NCBI GenBank assembly: GCA_015657535.1
Contig: JADHZB010001194.1
Coordinates: 7,237 to 69,389, forward strand
Reading direction: 5' to 3'
Length of the DNA: 62,153 nt
Origin: Nephromyces sp. MM_2019
Lineage: Eukaryota; Apicomplexa; Aconoidasida; Nephromycida
This document shows, piece after piece, positions 35,890 through 49,019 of the stretch; within the stretch, counting starts at the first letter, position 1, and the number at the start of each line of letters is the position of its first letter. The translations under genes were made by a program, and so were the position numbers. The notes under the pieces are model-generated. The model searched no databases. It saw only the letters and a program-made list of their open reading frames with translations, and was not told where the DNA came from.

Positions 35890-38340
35890 CTTTCGATTTC
35901 ACGTAACTAATGAGCATCTTTCGCTTAGCAGATTGCAGGGCACAGTGCTGTAATTTTTTTAGATATTTTATTATAGATCCATAAACTGGCGCGGCGAGGC
36001 ACTTCTAGTATAAGCGCCTATTAGAGACTTGTTGATTGCATAAAAACGAGGCCGTACGAACATTTCATTTTGTCTCGTGTGTTGCTGTGATGCGTAGCAA
36101 GCTTCTTTAGCTCAATTGTAGCGTCTTATGTCCCAGCATTGTACACCACCCACATAACGCAGCCGAACGAGCACGCCACATGGGAATATACTTTTTGCTC
36201 AATCATAGCATTGCATCGTGCACTTAGCCCTGGGAGAGTAGTGCACGAAAGCATCCTGAGAAGCATACCGTAATATACACTACGCTAGAGCACCGACTGA
36301 GTGCTACCGCTTTTATTCGTGCTACAATAGGGCTTCATGATCTTTATTTTATGATGCTACGCTCTTAGTTAATGCAGGCGGTAACAAATTTAGCACAGAA
36401 GCACTATGTGTATCTGTGCATCGTACAACTAATGATAATGTGGTGTACGCGCCTTCTAGTTTATGTGAGAACAGAAACTGTATGCATTTTTTTAATAAGT
36501 ACTCTATGTACATTGTGCTACATTGATCGAGGTCTGAACAGCCAAAGTTTCAAGAGATTGTTATTCGGATTTTTCGAATATTTGCCTAGGCAAGTGAAGC
36601 GAATTCATGCGTAGCAAGCGATTTTTATGATATGAGTGGCTAAGGGAAGTGCAGAAGATTAATACAACCTGACATAAATAAAGTGGTGACATTGCTGATT
36701 AAATAACCACTGGGTGCGCCGCATAGCGAATTCTGGTCTTTACATGCCGAGGGCGTCCCGTACGAGGCAGTACGACATTGGCATACGCGGTGATGAATAC
36801 CTGTGAGTGTAGCGATGAGTTCACAAATCAGCCACTCATACGTTCAACTGAGCAGTGCACAACACCCATAAAACCCAAGTCTACTTGCTGGGCTAACAGA
36901 AGTGCTAAAAAGCACGTGGAATGCTCTCAGTAGCATATATATTTTAAGCAACAACTCTGGCTATATCAAAAACTCAGCATAACTGAAGCTGAGCTACAGG
37001 AAGCCGTCGCATCGCCATTATGCTTTCGTAGGCCGAGGGGGTGCGTCGAGATTTGGGGCCGCATGGAGTTGTACAGCGGGAAACTTTTTGAGCACTGTTC
37101 CGCATCGAGAATTAATGCTCTCACATGCGCCTGCGTTGTTACTCTGCGTACGTGGATTATCCTCATAAGGGGCACCGCATCGTCACCGTGCTGGTGGCCT
37201 TCAATTCTTACGAAACGCCCACGCTCGATGTCAGTGGGTTACACGGCACTTTGGCCATTGTGATAGGTCATAGAAACTACGCATACCCAAATAAGGCCGC
37301 ATTGCAGACGGCAAGGAAAAGCCGGGGATGGAACTTTCTCTGAGTAATGCTACAGTGGCGAAATGTGATTATGAGGTAGTAGCGTTGTAAAGGTATGCTA
37401 TCTGCGTATGCTAAGTATGAATTTGCAAAGGATGTTTGGCACACGAACTTGTGGATGCTCTCAATCAGGAAGGATTGTGTATAGTCTACACGGATATTCG
37501 CTTGCAGGAATATGCTGGTCTAATAATAACTTTGGACATTTACGGCATAAATAACTTGGTGATCCCATGAAGGAATTCCTCACAGACGGGCCTGTTGGCG
37601 GCTTTATCCTTTACGTATTTACTTTATAATTATCCGAAGCACAGGTTGACGATACTGTTTAGTCAGTGAAGATCATTTTTTCGTATAGTCATATCAAAGT
37701 GCCACGTGAAATGAGGCAGTTGATCGCTAAGCACCAGCAGATGTAATGCCTGTATAAGTTGAGCCAATTCGTGCGTACAAGAGTATATTTCATGGAACTT
37801 AGATTCTCGCCTGAGTGCGAAGCACAAGGAGTGTTATGATCGAACCTTAGATCGATGTTTCCTTATTAATTGGTTGGTGAGATTATAGGAAGGAGTGGAG
37901 AGAGAGCACAATGATGATAGGTATACTTTCCAGCTTCGAAATATAATGTGAGCAACCTCTTAAGTAAAGCTGCAAACCTGTGGTGCCTGTATTTGCATGG
38001 AGAACTCTTGAAATGTGCATTGGTAGTTGCAGCACAAAAGCTATCTTCACGTGAGGCATAATCTATGTAATATCGAGTGGAGGCAAAATTCGCTTAAATT
38101 CGGTCATTATATATGTAAGCTGGGTATGTACAAAGAATTTGGTATACAGTGTTTTGCTCTGGAGGTCATATTTTAGTTATTGCTTTGAAATTTTGTAAAA
38201 CTTGATTGATGGTGTCCGTCGCTATGCGCGCCCTGTAGCGAGTTATAGCAGAATGAAAGTCAACAGCAATATGAGCTTGGCAGCAGGCTCAAGTGCCTTG
38301 GGAAAGCTCGCAAGAGCCAGTGGTGCTTTCAGCTGTATTA
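35890..38340. other. Region without a confident gene
   Basis: Mixed-composition DNA. A plus-strand frame from 37125 to 37343 containing GHRIVTVLVAFNSYETPTLD and a minus-strand frame over the same bases are both open in locally GC-richer sequence. I cannot show splice sites for either. Otherwise only short frames. Confidence 0.35.
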
Positions 38341-38356
38341 TCTAGTGTAGTCTTAC

Positions 38357-39858
38357 TAGGTGCCCGGTATATTTTGATGACCTCGGAGGTGGTGGCCTTA
38401 ATGTAACTTTATCTCTGACTCTAGGCCAAAGCAAGGCTTTTTGCTTGCCATGCAGAGTACTTGAAGTCCCACAACCTGTGCGGCACCCTGATCAGAATGG
38501 CACAAACACCAACGCCGACATGACTCCTTAGACGTAACCATGGCTCGTCGCCGGGGAAAGACCTCACCATTTGCTGCAGCCTTCATACACGCGATATCTT
38601 CGATTGGCTGAGCACCTGACGATGGTACCCCGTACGCATACTCTTTTTTAACCCAATTAATCATTTCTTCGCACCCGCCGAATATGACCCGGTAAAGGAG
38701 CTTAGCTGTATAGGACTCCCTTTATTTCTTCAATTCTTAGCTATCCTAGCCGTTCATAACAAAGATTTCGATTGCCAAACAAGTGCCTATGCAGCCGCAA
38801 TCATTTTTACAACGGAATTTCAGACTTGTAACGGCTATGTTTTTCGCTTCTAAAGAAAAAAATATAGCACACGTGTGCGCCCCTTTGAAACTACGGCTGA
38901 CTAGGTGTTCATGCGTCCAGCCATATATTGAGCTGCTGGAAATTGTTGGCTTCCACATAAAAATTAGTCTGCTGTTCATTATGCCCTGCTGATGAATAAC
39001 TGTTCAGTATAATTTATCGAAATAGGATCGCAACACTACAGACAACAGAGTAAAGCACTGTAAAGCAAGACTGTCGGTGGTAATCGTAAATGCTTTATTT
39101 TTTTAACGCAGTTCATTGGCTTGTACACATCACCCTATTGATGAAATACAACTGGTCGAGTGGCTCAAGTTCTACCTAGGTAGTACGGGCAGCTTTATCT
39201 CGGCGGGGCTAAGCTACTGTAAGGTTCTGCAAACGGCATAGAACTACTGAACCGTCATGGGGTGGCGTAGAGTCCCACAAGCTAAGATTTCAAAATCAAG
39301 CATGTAATCGACTCACTGTATTCAGGAAAAAACAGCGTAAAATGGCCCAGTTACTTATAATTATCGTATTGTCATAGATAGATGTGAGAATAGTTTGTTT
39401 TTATGTCGGTTTTATGGGTTGATTCCACCAGAAAAAGAATATTGAACAAAGCGCCACCAGCAAGACGATTAACCAAAAGCAAGCTTTAGCTTGGATCACT
39501 GTGCCTAACTTCATATAAAGTGTGTAAAATTCATGTAGCTCCTGCCAAAGAAGCATAAAATTATCTCATGTGATAGCTACACGCATTCTCAGGTCCTGCG
39601 AGTACCCTGCGATTAGCGCTAATAGTTTTTCCCGGTTGCCATATGTATTTAAAGCGCCTAAACAGGGTGCGTGTTTCCGTGGAAATGGCTAGTACACAGG
39701 AAATGGAAACTTTTTACATTTTGGAAAAACTGAAAAAAAGCAGCACTTGTGAGCAGCAAGTAAATGCAATAAAGTAGCATACTTACAGGAATAATTAGCG
39801 TTGCTTTTAGCTTGCAAGCAGCCAGGCATACCAACAAATGTTCATACCGTCTTCTTAA
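38357..39858 (-). CDS. Exons of an unidentified gene
   Basis: Two exons keep phase: 38568-38705, containing VIFGGCEEMINWVKKEYAYG then VPSSGAQPIEDIACMKAAAN and a strong donor (ATG|GTGAGG), and 38357-38487, containing KALLWPRVRDKVTLRPPPPR and ending at a GTAAGA donor. Upstream, 39787-39858 is a 24-codon exon with acceptor and GTAAGT donor reading RRRYEHLLVCLAACKLKATL. A possible exon near 38910-38960 reads TNFYVEANNFQQLNIWLDA. The joins between 39787 and 38705 are not resolved, and neither the start nor the stop was found. No family recognised. Confidence 0.45.
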
Positions 39859-41481
39859 CTTCAAAAAGGCAATCATAAAGTGTTCCTGTGCATCAGATAA
39901 CTCCCAAAAGGGAAAGGTGGAAAGCCACTATTTCTGCTTCAACGTAGGCTGAAAAGTCAAGGACCAAGCACCCCTATGGCCAAGTAATTAATGGGTATCC
40001 CTATGGCCAACTTGAACACTGGTAAACTCCATACCTTATCACTTTACGGTGCTGTATTTATGCTGATTTCAAGCCTACACAGTTTCATGACAAAAAACTG
40101 ATTCCTGCGTATGTACTTTTATTAAGTGAATGAAGTACTCTTACTTGCAACGTGCAGATTACAAAGGATGTGCTACCTAAAGGCACTCACAAATAGTGTG
40201 TTGCTAGTTCCATTACATCGTTTTCCCATGAAAAAATTCAGCCACAAAGAGGCATATTAGTTTTATCCTTGTGCACGGAAAAGCGGCATCGATGCACGTA
40301 AACTTAAGGTAGATATTCATATTTAAGCATACTATCAGCGTAGGTGGGACATAAAGTTGAAAATATATAACTAATTGCAGTTAAAAAAGAGAATACTGGC
40401 AGTGTACTACGAAATAAAAATCGAGACTCTTTCTTATACGTAATTGCTGTGGTTGCTGACTAACGATATTGAGATAGCAAACTTCGGCTGAAATATGAAA
40501 CTGAAACATTCGGAAACCTGAATTTTAAGCAGATTAGTATCCCTAAAAGTAGAATCTTAAATTGGACTGAAAAAATAGCCCTGCTAACTTTGAATATATG
40601 GATATTATTCGAAAAAATTGTATCTGCCACGGTTACTTTTAATAGCTCCTGCTTGGGATTCGATGCACATCAAGCAGCAGAGTAAAGAGCCACTTTATCG
40701 TCACCAGAATATTTTATGCTACCTGGCTATTGGAAAGGACCAACACTGTTGGGATTTTCTCAAGGCAAGCGATGCTTAAAGTTTCACTCATAATCATGAT
40801 ATCTTGATAGCAGCTAAACCATAGTCTGGCTCCACATCAAATTATATTCCTCTCATTCGGAACAGTTGAGAAAATATCACCAACTTATGGCAATTCGGAG
40901 TCATTAAAAATTACCAGCTTCATAAGGCATTTCATATGCACCCTTATCGTTTAAGCCAAGAGAAATACCAGATAATTTATTTACTTATGTATCTAAATAT
41001 ACAGACAATGAGGAGCATACTCGCCCACCGACAAGACTTTCAACCTGGTCATATTCAAGTATTGCAGCTTTTTTGCAGAAGGAGTGCCAATTCACTCGAT
41101 AATTTCGATATTCCATGGTACTTGTTTGCTGTTAAAGGGCTCTCTCGCTCAAACGAATTTTATCTGCCATCCTTGTCCGCTGCTATCATGGCTGTTATGT
41201 TGCGTAAGTTTGTCTATCAGCATCGCTAGCCTTAAGAAACTCGCTCGTACGCGCATAATTGCCATCTTTGGAGTAATTTTTCAAGAGTCCAGTAAGGGGA
41301 GAGAGCAGTCATACGTACAGTAGCATATATGAGCACCACTACAGGTAATTGGCGCTTCTATAGCTGGCGACAAGCTTTAGAGCGATTTCTATCGGTTTTT
41401 TCCCCGAAAACACACACGAGGAACCCTTCATTAGTATTGCTTTCCGCAAATTAGTTCTTTTTAACTGTTCTTCCTATACAG

Positions 41482-44400
41482 AATAGTTGGTTGGACCCGC
41501 ATATGATGGATGAGCTGTTGCGTGGCCTCAGCCTCTTTATTTAGTACGAAAAGCAAGCATAGAGGTTATGCAAGCTGAAACCGATCAAAACATTAGGAGT
41601 AGCCTTCGAATCGTGCGTTCGATGCTCCTTAATACAGAAGGTAGGAAGAACTATATAACTCTTGCTGGCTTAGGCCACCATACCAAATAATTCTTCTCGA
41701 TCTTCAGAAAAAAGCTATAAAATATATGGGGAAGCCTCAATAGATGCTGATCAGGGAAATTTTTCGCTGTGGTATAGGGAACTCCAGAAGGTGAGGTGCA
41801 ACTTTAGATATGAAATGCTGCCTCTGTAGAATATCTTGTGCTGTGCTCAGCTAATGAAATATATTTTTTGCTGTCTTGAATCGTTGCTTCTGGGTACATA
41901 CGCCTTTAAGGCAAAATTTGCAGTGATAGCATAATAAGGAATGTGCGTTTTTTTCGGTGCAATCGTATATAACTATGCAGCTTCCATTGCTATTTTGGGG
42001 CAGTGAGTGGTACCTATTATTGACAAGGGCTCAATTACTGGGTAACCACTTATTGAGCTCATCACCAAACAAGTAATGCTGCTGAACTTTTTTGAAATGT
42101 ATATCCATTTTGTTGATAGGCTTTTGAAGTGCTGGATTACGGGCTTGTGAAAGAGCTTAATGATGTTGAGAGCCTCCTTGAATTATGCGTTCCTAACGAA
42201 ATCTCGTTCAATAAATCCAACGAATTCCACCAGAATGAAAATTTTGGCCGGGACTTTCAAGTACAATGGGACCCACTAGATGCCTCCGCGCAACTTGTAA
42301 GTTTTATCATCACCTTTTAAACTTTCTGGCATTTCTTAAACGTTCAAAATATACATACAATATTTAACGTGCTGGTACATCGTACAGCCGTAGTTACTTT
42401 TATTTTAGTACAATATTTGTACTAGGTTAGAACTCTCTCTCATCCTGACTAATATCATTTCGTTGGGTATCTCGAACACTAGTCATGTGCACATTGATGT
42501 ATTCAGGCTAGGAAACAATACGAGAGGCTTAAGGCATTTGTTCATGATTCACCTTTGGAGATATCAAATGTTGCGGAAAAATACTCACTGACTGACGAAC
42601 TGTCATATCCACAATTTAACGGTAAAGCTAGCAGTAGGACTTACTAGGAAACCGGAATTTTAAAAGACTTAGAATATGAGGAATATATAGAAGTTATTTG
42701 GCTGCATTGTGATGCACTTTTTTGTTTGTGTTACACATAGTAGCTCTAGAGTCTGCAACAAAGTTTGCTTTTTATTAGTATATCGCAGTAATAATGATAT
42801 TAATATGCCTTGCATTCTAACTTGTTGGGTCCAAGCATTTTTAAGCAAGCTTTTCCAGGATTTTCATACTGTCTTGAATTGAAATATTATGTTTTAAAGT
42901 TGGTGCTTGTTTTGGTTGACTGGTCAAAACTATGGAAAGGAGTTCTTTTCAAGTGAAAGAGCTTAAAGTATTGTTGAAAGTTTTTTTATGAATACGCGAA
43001 ATCTTTACTTGAACCATGCTTCTCGTATCAAGTATCTTTAATGCGATATAATAGGAAATGTGAAAAAATGAGTTGTCATCTTATTTTCAGATAAGCAAGG
43101 AAAAAAAGCAGAGAAACACGAGCTGGTGGCTTCCTGCAAGACGTTGAGTTCCTCTATTTCGGATTCTTTCGACAAACCGATCACTCGATGTGACAAGGTT
43201 AACTGATTATTTTATTTGACATTTCCCAAAATGATTACAAATAGTTTTGCTCTTTTAGCTTGCGTACAAGATGGGGCTGGTTTCCTTTGAAGACAATTTT
43301 CTCATCCTTTTGATACACTGATTCTTTTTTTTAGTTTCCATACTTTCGCTCATAATAGTGTAGGCGAGCACAGCCTGCTCTATGCAATACGTGGAAACTC
43401 TCCATGTTTGGTTGATATTTTTCTCAAAGCTATTTTTTTAAAAGATGTGTAGCCCCCTGATTCGCTATCGAAAACTTTGAATTATCCGTTTAAAGTTGCA
43501 ATCGTTTGAATCTTGAATCTTTCTTTTGCACCAGATACCTGCGAAACAATTTTTTGGAACTGAATCATCGCGCTTGTTTCTGGGTAATATGGTTGCTCCA
43601 ATACTAAACATAGAAATTTCAGTATTTTCATTGCCTATGTCCTGAAGGGAATACTACCGCCTTCTAGATATTTTTCTACTGGAGACTGGAGGCTCGTCGT
43701 TTCTTCTGAAGCCTAAATGTATTCACTAGAGTTTAGCATTACTCCAAACCTCAAAAAAGTAATACGCTTAGCTTTTTATTCTTCCGTAGTACTACTTTTG
43801 CCACCTTATATGTATTTTTTCCACTGTATTTTATTTGACTAAATATTGCAATGATGGTGTTAACTGATTCCGCTTCATACAGGTATCACCTACCCCATTA
43901 GCGGAAAAAGAAAGCCAAAGTGTTGTGAAACTTTCGTTTAAAGATGGGGTCCCGATTAATTTGCAACAAACTCAGTATTCTTTTCCTACTGTTGCGTCAA
44001 AGTCTAGCTTGAATTTCGTGGATGAGCGAGGTCAGAAAGGCCAAAAGAAGTATTCGATTTCTAAGCCTATCAATTGCGTTATGCTGCTCCCCGTGTTCAC
44101 TGTTTTAATTTTAAGGCGTTTGATGTGTAATCAAGCAACTGGAAGTACTTCTCGTGTGATATGAACGGAGGATGCCCTATAACCGCACATCACCTAGTTT
44201 CAAAATACCAAAAAGAAAGGCCACTCAAAGAGCCAGAAAAAAGAAATGCTCTACAAGCTCATTGCTCTTCAAATATTTATATCTCAGAGTGACGAAAACT
44301 GTTGTGCATTTTCTTTGCTTAATAGCCCACACTGGTATTATGTGCGAGTCCCCTATTCCTCGCTTTTAAAAACACTTAGTTAGAGCTACATACCAGTAAT

Positions 44401-45761
44401 GCTGGGTATACTGAGAGCGAGAGTACAATTAAGAAGCTACCGGAGCTATTTTGATACCATTGCGTACAAAATTTCAGTTTTTAAACTAGTGTAAAATATC
44501 TGTACAGATATAAGAGAGCTGGAATACAAGTTACTGACATGTAAAATATACGCTTGAGTTGGGCCACAATCTAACTGATAGCAAGTGAATTCGCTGAATA
44601 TCCTTAATTTAGATAGGGAAACCGGTGCAGGAGCTTTTTTAGAAACAAGGAAAATGTTTTTCACGCATTTGCTTCTTACACTGAAGCCAATCTAATCTGT
44701 TGATTTTATGGCGTGAAATACTTTACGCCTAGTCTACTATCTTTGGTTGTTTTCAACGGGCATACCTATGTCATATCGATGTAATTCTTGGCCCCAGTAT
44801 GTAGAGCTTTTAATTATTAACAGCAATTTTATTATGAAAGTTAAGCAGTAAGTTTCTAAGTTATTGCTGAGAGTATCCGCGACCCCTCGCCCCCCAAATG
44901 AATACCACTCGGCTCATACTAATTTATGTTACGCGTATATCAGGGTCAGAGCTAAAAAGTCGTGGAAATTTTGATCTGTTGCCTAGCAAGTTGTACCAAG
45001 AGTTAAAGGTTGAGAATCAGCCGCCAGAAAGTAAGTTGAATGAAAAATATTCTAGTTCCTCTTCTGAGCTTTTTAAGCCTACTCCTGCTGAAGTAGGTAG
45101 CGTGATCTCTTCGTCATCGTCACTTTCGTCGCTTTGCTTGGAGGATTATAAAAGACAAATATTGAGCGGCTCATTAGATACGGTGCACACATCAGAAGAC
45201 TCCTTCAGAAAATTAGATTTACCAGAAAAGCTGAAAGAAAGTGAGCCAACATTAGAATCTCACCTTTCTAGTTCCATACCTCACTCTGATTACCTAAATA
45301 CCTCTGGAAATTACGAGAAACCTGCTAGTCTGAGAGATGATACGGAGCTTGTTGTTACTCCGAATCGCGACAAAAATGTGGTGCGTGGAATTCCAAAAGT
45401 TGATATCGCCAAAGTTGAGCAGCGAGGTTCCCCTGCGCTAGAAAATTTAGTTACAGAGGCTTCGGTACAAAGTACAAATAGCGCTATTTTGGGAGGAGCT
45501 AGCGGAAATATCCAGGAACCCGCCTTACCAGAACTTTTATCGGAGGCATCCCATGAATCGATCAGCTGTTCTGAGATAGGGCAGGAAGATAGCGAGAAGC
45601 TCACAAGCAAGGAGCGGTCTATAAGGAATAGTATTGCTGATTCTCTCTTTAAGCAGCATTCTCAGTTCATCACAGCTACACAGACTTCTTTATCGTTTGA
45701 AACTTTTCCTGATCGAGCACTCTTGCCAAGGCGTACTATAACCTTATCCTTTCAAAAGTAA
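41482..45761 (+). CDS. Multi-exon protein with Ser-rich C-terminal exon, unidentified
   Basis: Exons 41575-41640, 41708-41790, 42120-42296, 42507-42621, 43091-43197, 43883-44126 and 44944-45761 keep phase through six introns and end in TAA. An exon starting at 41482 (SWLDPHMMDELLRGL) is likely upstream, and an exon near 41060-41215 with a GTAAGT donor may also belong; the 5' end is not fixed. The N-terminal part is charged and helical (FSLWYRELQKAFEVLDYGLV; ARKQYERLKAFVHDSPLEIS). The rest is hydrophilic. The 818-nt last exon codes about 270 residues rich in Ser, Glu and Leu (for example SSSSSLSSLCLEDYKRQ), probably disordered and a likely phosphorylation target. If the 43883 exon is not spliced at 44126 the protein instead stops at 44164. 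There is no signal peptide in the part seen and no family recognised. Confidence 0.65.
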
Positions 45762-47419
45762 GATAGGCGTAGTATCGAGTTTTTTCTTCAATTGAAGCTC
45801 TCCATGTTTATGCGTAATACCAATAAAATTATGTGAAATTTGTTAGAGAATATTTTTGGGGGGCGAAAGGAATGCATTGAAAAAGAGAATTAAGCTATCC
45901 CTTAGAAATAGAAAAAATGTCGCAAAAATTATACGACCTCTCCTTTGTAAGCAACTCTGCTGGTATTTACTTATATTTTCGGCTACACTAATTGGCAGAA
46001 ATGTACTTATTGCTGTACTGTTCCAGTTCCTACACCCTACACAGCCTGTATCGTGTTGCTTCGTCTTTGTTGCCCTAAGGAGCTTGTCTGAGTATCACTC
46101 ATGTTTTTTTGTCCGTGTTGAGAGACACAACGCTGCAACTTCTCGCATATTTTTTTTCTTAAGGAGGCCTTCCCGTAAAACCATTTCCACACCAGTTCTG
46201 CGTAGTCCCCACATACACAGCGACGCTTGCGATGCAGAGGGGCTTCCCGTGAGAGGTTAGTGACGACGCTTAACTTGAATGCTTCTACAAAAAAGCTAAG
46301 TTTCTATCTAGAGCCTCTGGCACTCTCCCGTTTGAAGGTGAAATTTCGTTAGGAGAAACGTTTGAGCTTGATAGTAAGAGATTCTTATTTCGCTACAATT
46401 ATGCACCTGCTTATGGCGACCGATAAGTCCCTGAAATTTAGTTCCACGACCAGCATCTCACTTAAGGAAAGTTCTGTGACTAAAATTGGACTACTATGCC
46501 TGCACGAGAATGCTCGTTTTCGCGGTACTTTTGTAATAAGCTCTAAATTTCGTCTAAGTTGGTTAAATCACTTATGGCAAGCCCTTCCCACAAAGCAAGC
46601 TCAGCCAGTCAATTATACTCTTCTCATATTTTTAAGCGACATGTGTTGAAGTAACAGGAACGTATTCCTAACATAGCTTTTCCTCTTAGGCTCCTTCCGA
46701 AATGCGGCCATTAAGAAATTTAACCCCAATTCTGCTTGCCTTAATTTCGCTAGCATAACTAGGGAACGATGATGGTTTTAATTTAAATACGATTTTTTTC
46801 CCTGCATAGGAGTAGAAAATATAAGTAATTTATCCTAGATTATATAATCAGTGGAAATTCGTTGTTTTCTTGGAATGCATCTTGTGTACAGAATCTGCAA
46901 CGGAAAATAGTCTAATGAAGAAAAAAGATTGCCAAGATTTTTTATTCAATAATACGTCGCAAAAGAAACCGTAGCTGGGGCGAAAAGATCAAAAAGTTAT
47001 AAGTTTATTCGCTTTCAATTTAACTCTGGCAGCCGTATCAATTACGCTATATTAGCAATTCCTTGCCTTGATTTTTAATTCCAATGGAGTTAATGTCCTA
47101 TCTAAAGTCAAAAAGGAGAAACTAGGATTATTGAGCTAAGGATATATTAATCGAGGTTTTTACCAGAGAAGCATAGGATTTTTTTATAATCATTGATGAA
47201 ACTTTTTATATCCAAAGGAATTTTTAAAGAGGTTCAATTCAACTGCCGCTTGGTATACAAGCCTGAAATGTGCATTTGGGACCTCTCTCACTAAAAACAA
47301 GGCATTTCATGCTAAGAACGGATATATTTACTCCATAACAACTCTCTTTTAATAAATTAAAATCTTGCGAGAAAATTCCAGCATGGCAGCTCACTATCAG
47401 CTACTGCGCCGCTTCAAAG
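45762..47419. other. Intergenic, no gene seen
   Basis: The gap lies between two plus-strand genes. Frames at 45856-46260 and 46362-46649 are open but read like chance frames (Phe/Leu/Ser/Cys-rich, no motifs). They are not called. Confidence 0.4.
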
Positions 47420-48373
47420 ATGCAACCAAAGAGTTTTAATCATGGAGCTTCAAGGGGCAATGTAAACGCTTGCGATGCTTCGTACACGTACGATCATTTA
47501 GAAAGACTAACCGAAGTGGAAGAAACGGATGGATGGGATCTTGGGGTACTCCCTACATGGGTAGACCCTCTCAGAGAGTTTACTAAAAAGAAGAAAGAGC
47601 GCAAACTAGCAGATAAGGACTGGGCAAAGTATGGGAGACCAGCTCCTCGTAGAAGAGGACATGCTATGAAGGCAGGGAAAATGTCTTCCGCCTACCCTGC
47701 TACAAGTAGGGGAATTTCGACATTAGGAACTCCGTCCGCTTCGCCAGAGGAAAAAGAGTTCTTAGCCAGTAAGAGGGTTTCCCCGAAAAGCAGATCCTCA
47801 AGTATCACTCGCGCTCCTACGCAGCTGGAAAGGTCTTCAACGCTCAACGATGATAGTGAATCCACAGATAGCGATATTGAAGCGTACCCTGGAAATATCG
47901 TATCAAATTTTTTTAATACAATTCATGACTTTTATGTAGAGAGCACTGATTCTTCGCCTTCATCCTCATCATCAAAGCTAGTGACGAAACATTTTTCCAG
48001 AGACTTTAGTGGCATTTCTGGAAAAAGAAACTTAAAATCTATTGGAAAGAAGTCGCCTAATTTTAAAACTGAAGGAATCCCAGAAAGCTTTAGATTGCGG
48101 GGGAGGCCATTGGTTAGCTCCAGGTGGCCATCAACACAGTTAACAAACTCTTCACCGCTAGTGAAATCGATATTATCACCAAAAAATGAAGATTCGATTG
48201 AATCCAGGTATGGAAAGACGAATATTGTGACTTGCGAACCGTCGAGAAATGGGAAAGTTGCTTCCTCTGAAAATGGAACGCCACAAAACTGTGATATCAG
48301 CGTAGCTCTAGGTAAAAATCTTAGTTTCCAGAGCATAGCTGCATCAAGATCTGCCGCACGCTCAGGAGGATGA
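47420..48373 (+). CDS. Intronless ORF, basic/Ser-rich protein (317 aa), unknown
   Basis: An uninterrupted ATG-to-TGA frame of 318 codons, far longer than chance allows here. An N-terminal ordered-looking segment contains ETDGWDLGVLPTWVDPLREF, then a Lys/Arg cluster (KKKKERK, RPAPRRRGH) at about residues 55-80, then a long Ser/Thr-rich, probably disordered region with SSPSSSSS near residue 178 and several RSSS and SP sites. The basic clusters could serve as a nuclear localisation signal. The lack of introns contrasts with most genes in the window. The frame might continue into a later exon if a donor near the end is used, but I see no need for it. Function unknown. Confidence 0.75.
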   Translation: MQPKSFNHGASRGNVNACDASYTYDHLERLTEVEETDGWDLGVLPTWVDPLREFTKKKKERKLADKDWAKYGRPAPRRRGHAMKAGKMSSAYPATSRGISTLGTPSASPEEKEFLASKRVSPKSRSSSITRAPTQLERSSTLNDDSESTDSDIEAYPGNIVSNFFNTIHDFYVESTDSSPSSSSSKLVTKHFSRDFSGISGKRNLKSIGKKSPNFKTEGIPESFRLRGRPLVSSRWPSTQLTNSSPLVKSILSPKNEDSIESRYGKTNIVTCEPSRNGKVASSENGTPQNCDISVALGKNLSFQSIAASRSAARSGG

Positions 48374-48411
48374 GGAGGGAAGGGAGTTATTTTGCAGGTT
48401 GATTATATATG

Positions 48412-49016
48412 AGGGTAAGAGCGACTATAAATGGGGGAAATGGAAAACTGGAGGAACTCTGGCAATGTCACGATGCTCTGATTACTCCAGATACGAGAAA
48501 TGCAGAATGGGAACGCACTAAATTTAGCATTCATTCTAAAGATGGGCATTTCTAAAGCAGTGATTCCGCTTGAAACTTCTAAATTCTACTTATCCTTATG
48601 TCTCCATAATTGTAGTATTATATGCCTATGCATGCTCTGCTGCCTCCCTCGGGACATATATTATTGGTTGACCGCAGCCATTTCTTTTATCACATGGGTT
48701 TTCACGTCAGAATCCAAAGCAAGAAGCAAAGCATTATGCACTTGCTTTATTATTGGATAGGACTGCGCATTTATCACGAAACGAATGTAGATGCGGAGTG
48801 TGGTAACTTGAAAAGAATCACACGATTACTAGCCTGTTCTCACGAAATAGCTGAAAAAACCTGCAGAAGCGGTCTAGCTGCTAACTTCATATACTACGTA
48901 CCACATAACCTGGAACTCTTGATGAACGCCTTATTCTGGTGGAAGATTGTGGTACGACTTCAGTTACCGGTAGTGCAAATTTACCTGTTGTTCTCGCTCA
49001 CTTACTATCCCCTTTG
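48412..49016 (+). CDS. Weak candidate exons downstream of the intronless ORF
   Basis: From an ATG at 48412 a frame reads INGGNGKLEELWQCHDALIT and stops at 48555. From 48622 a second frame stays open for 131 codons to TGA at 49016 with Leu/Tyr/Ile-rich reading such as LLYYWIGLRIYHETN. Both look partly protein-like. I find no splice link between them or to the gene upstream. Confidence 0.2.
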
Positions 49017-49019
49017 ACT

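Noticed and set aside
45311..45610. 99-codon minus-strand frame
   Set aside because: It lies fully antisense to the Ser-rich last exon of the plus-strand gene, whose phase is supported by upstream exons.
47932..48336. 134-codon minus-strand frame
   Set aside because: Antisense shadow of the 317-aa ORF; that ORF has the full-length frame and protein-like composition.
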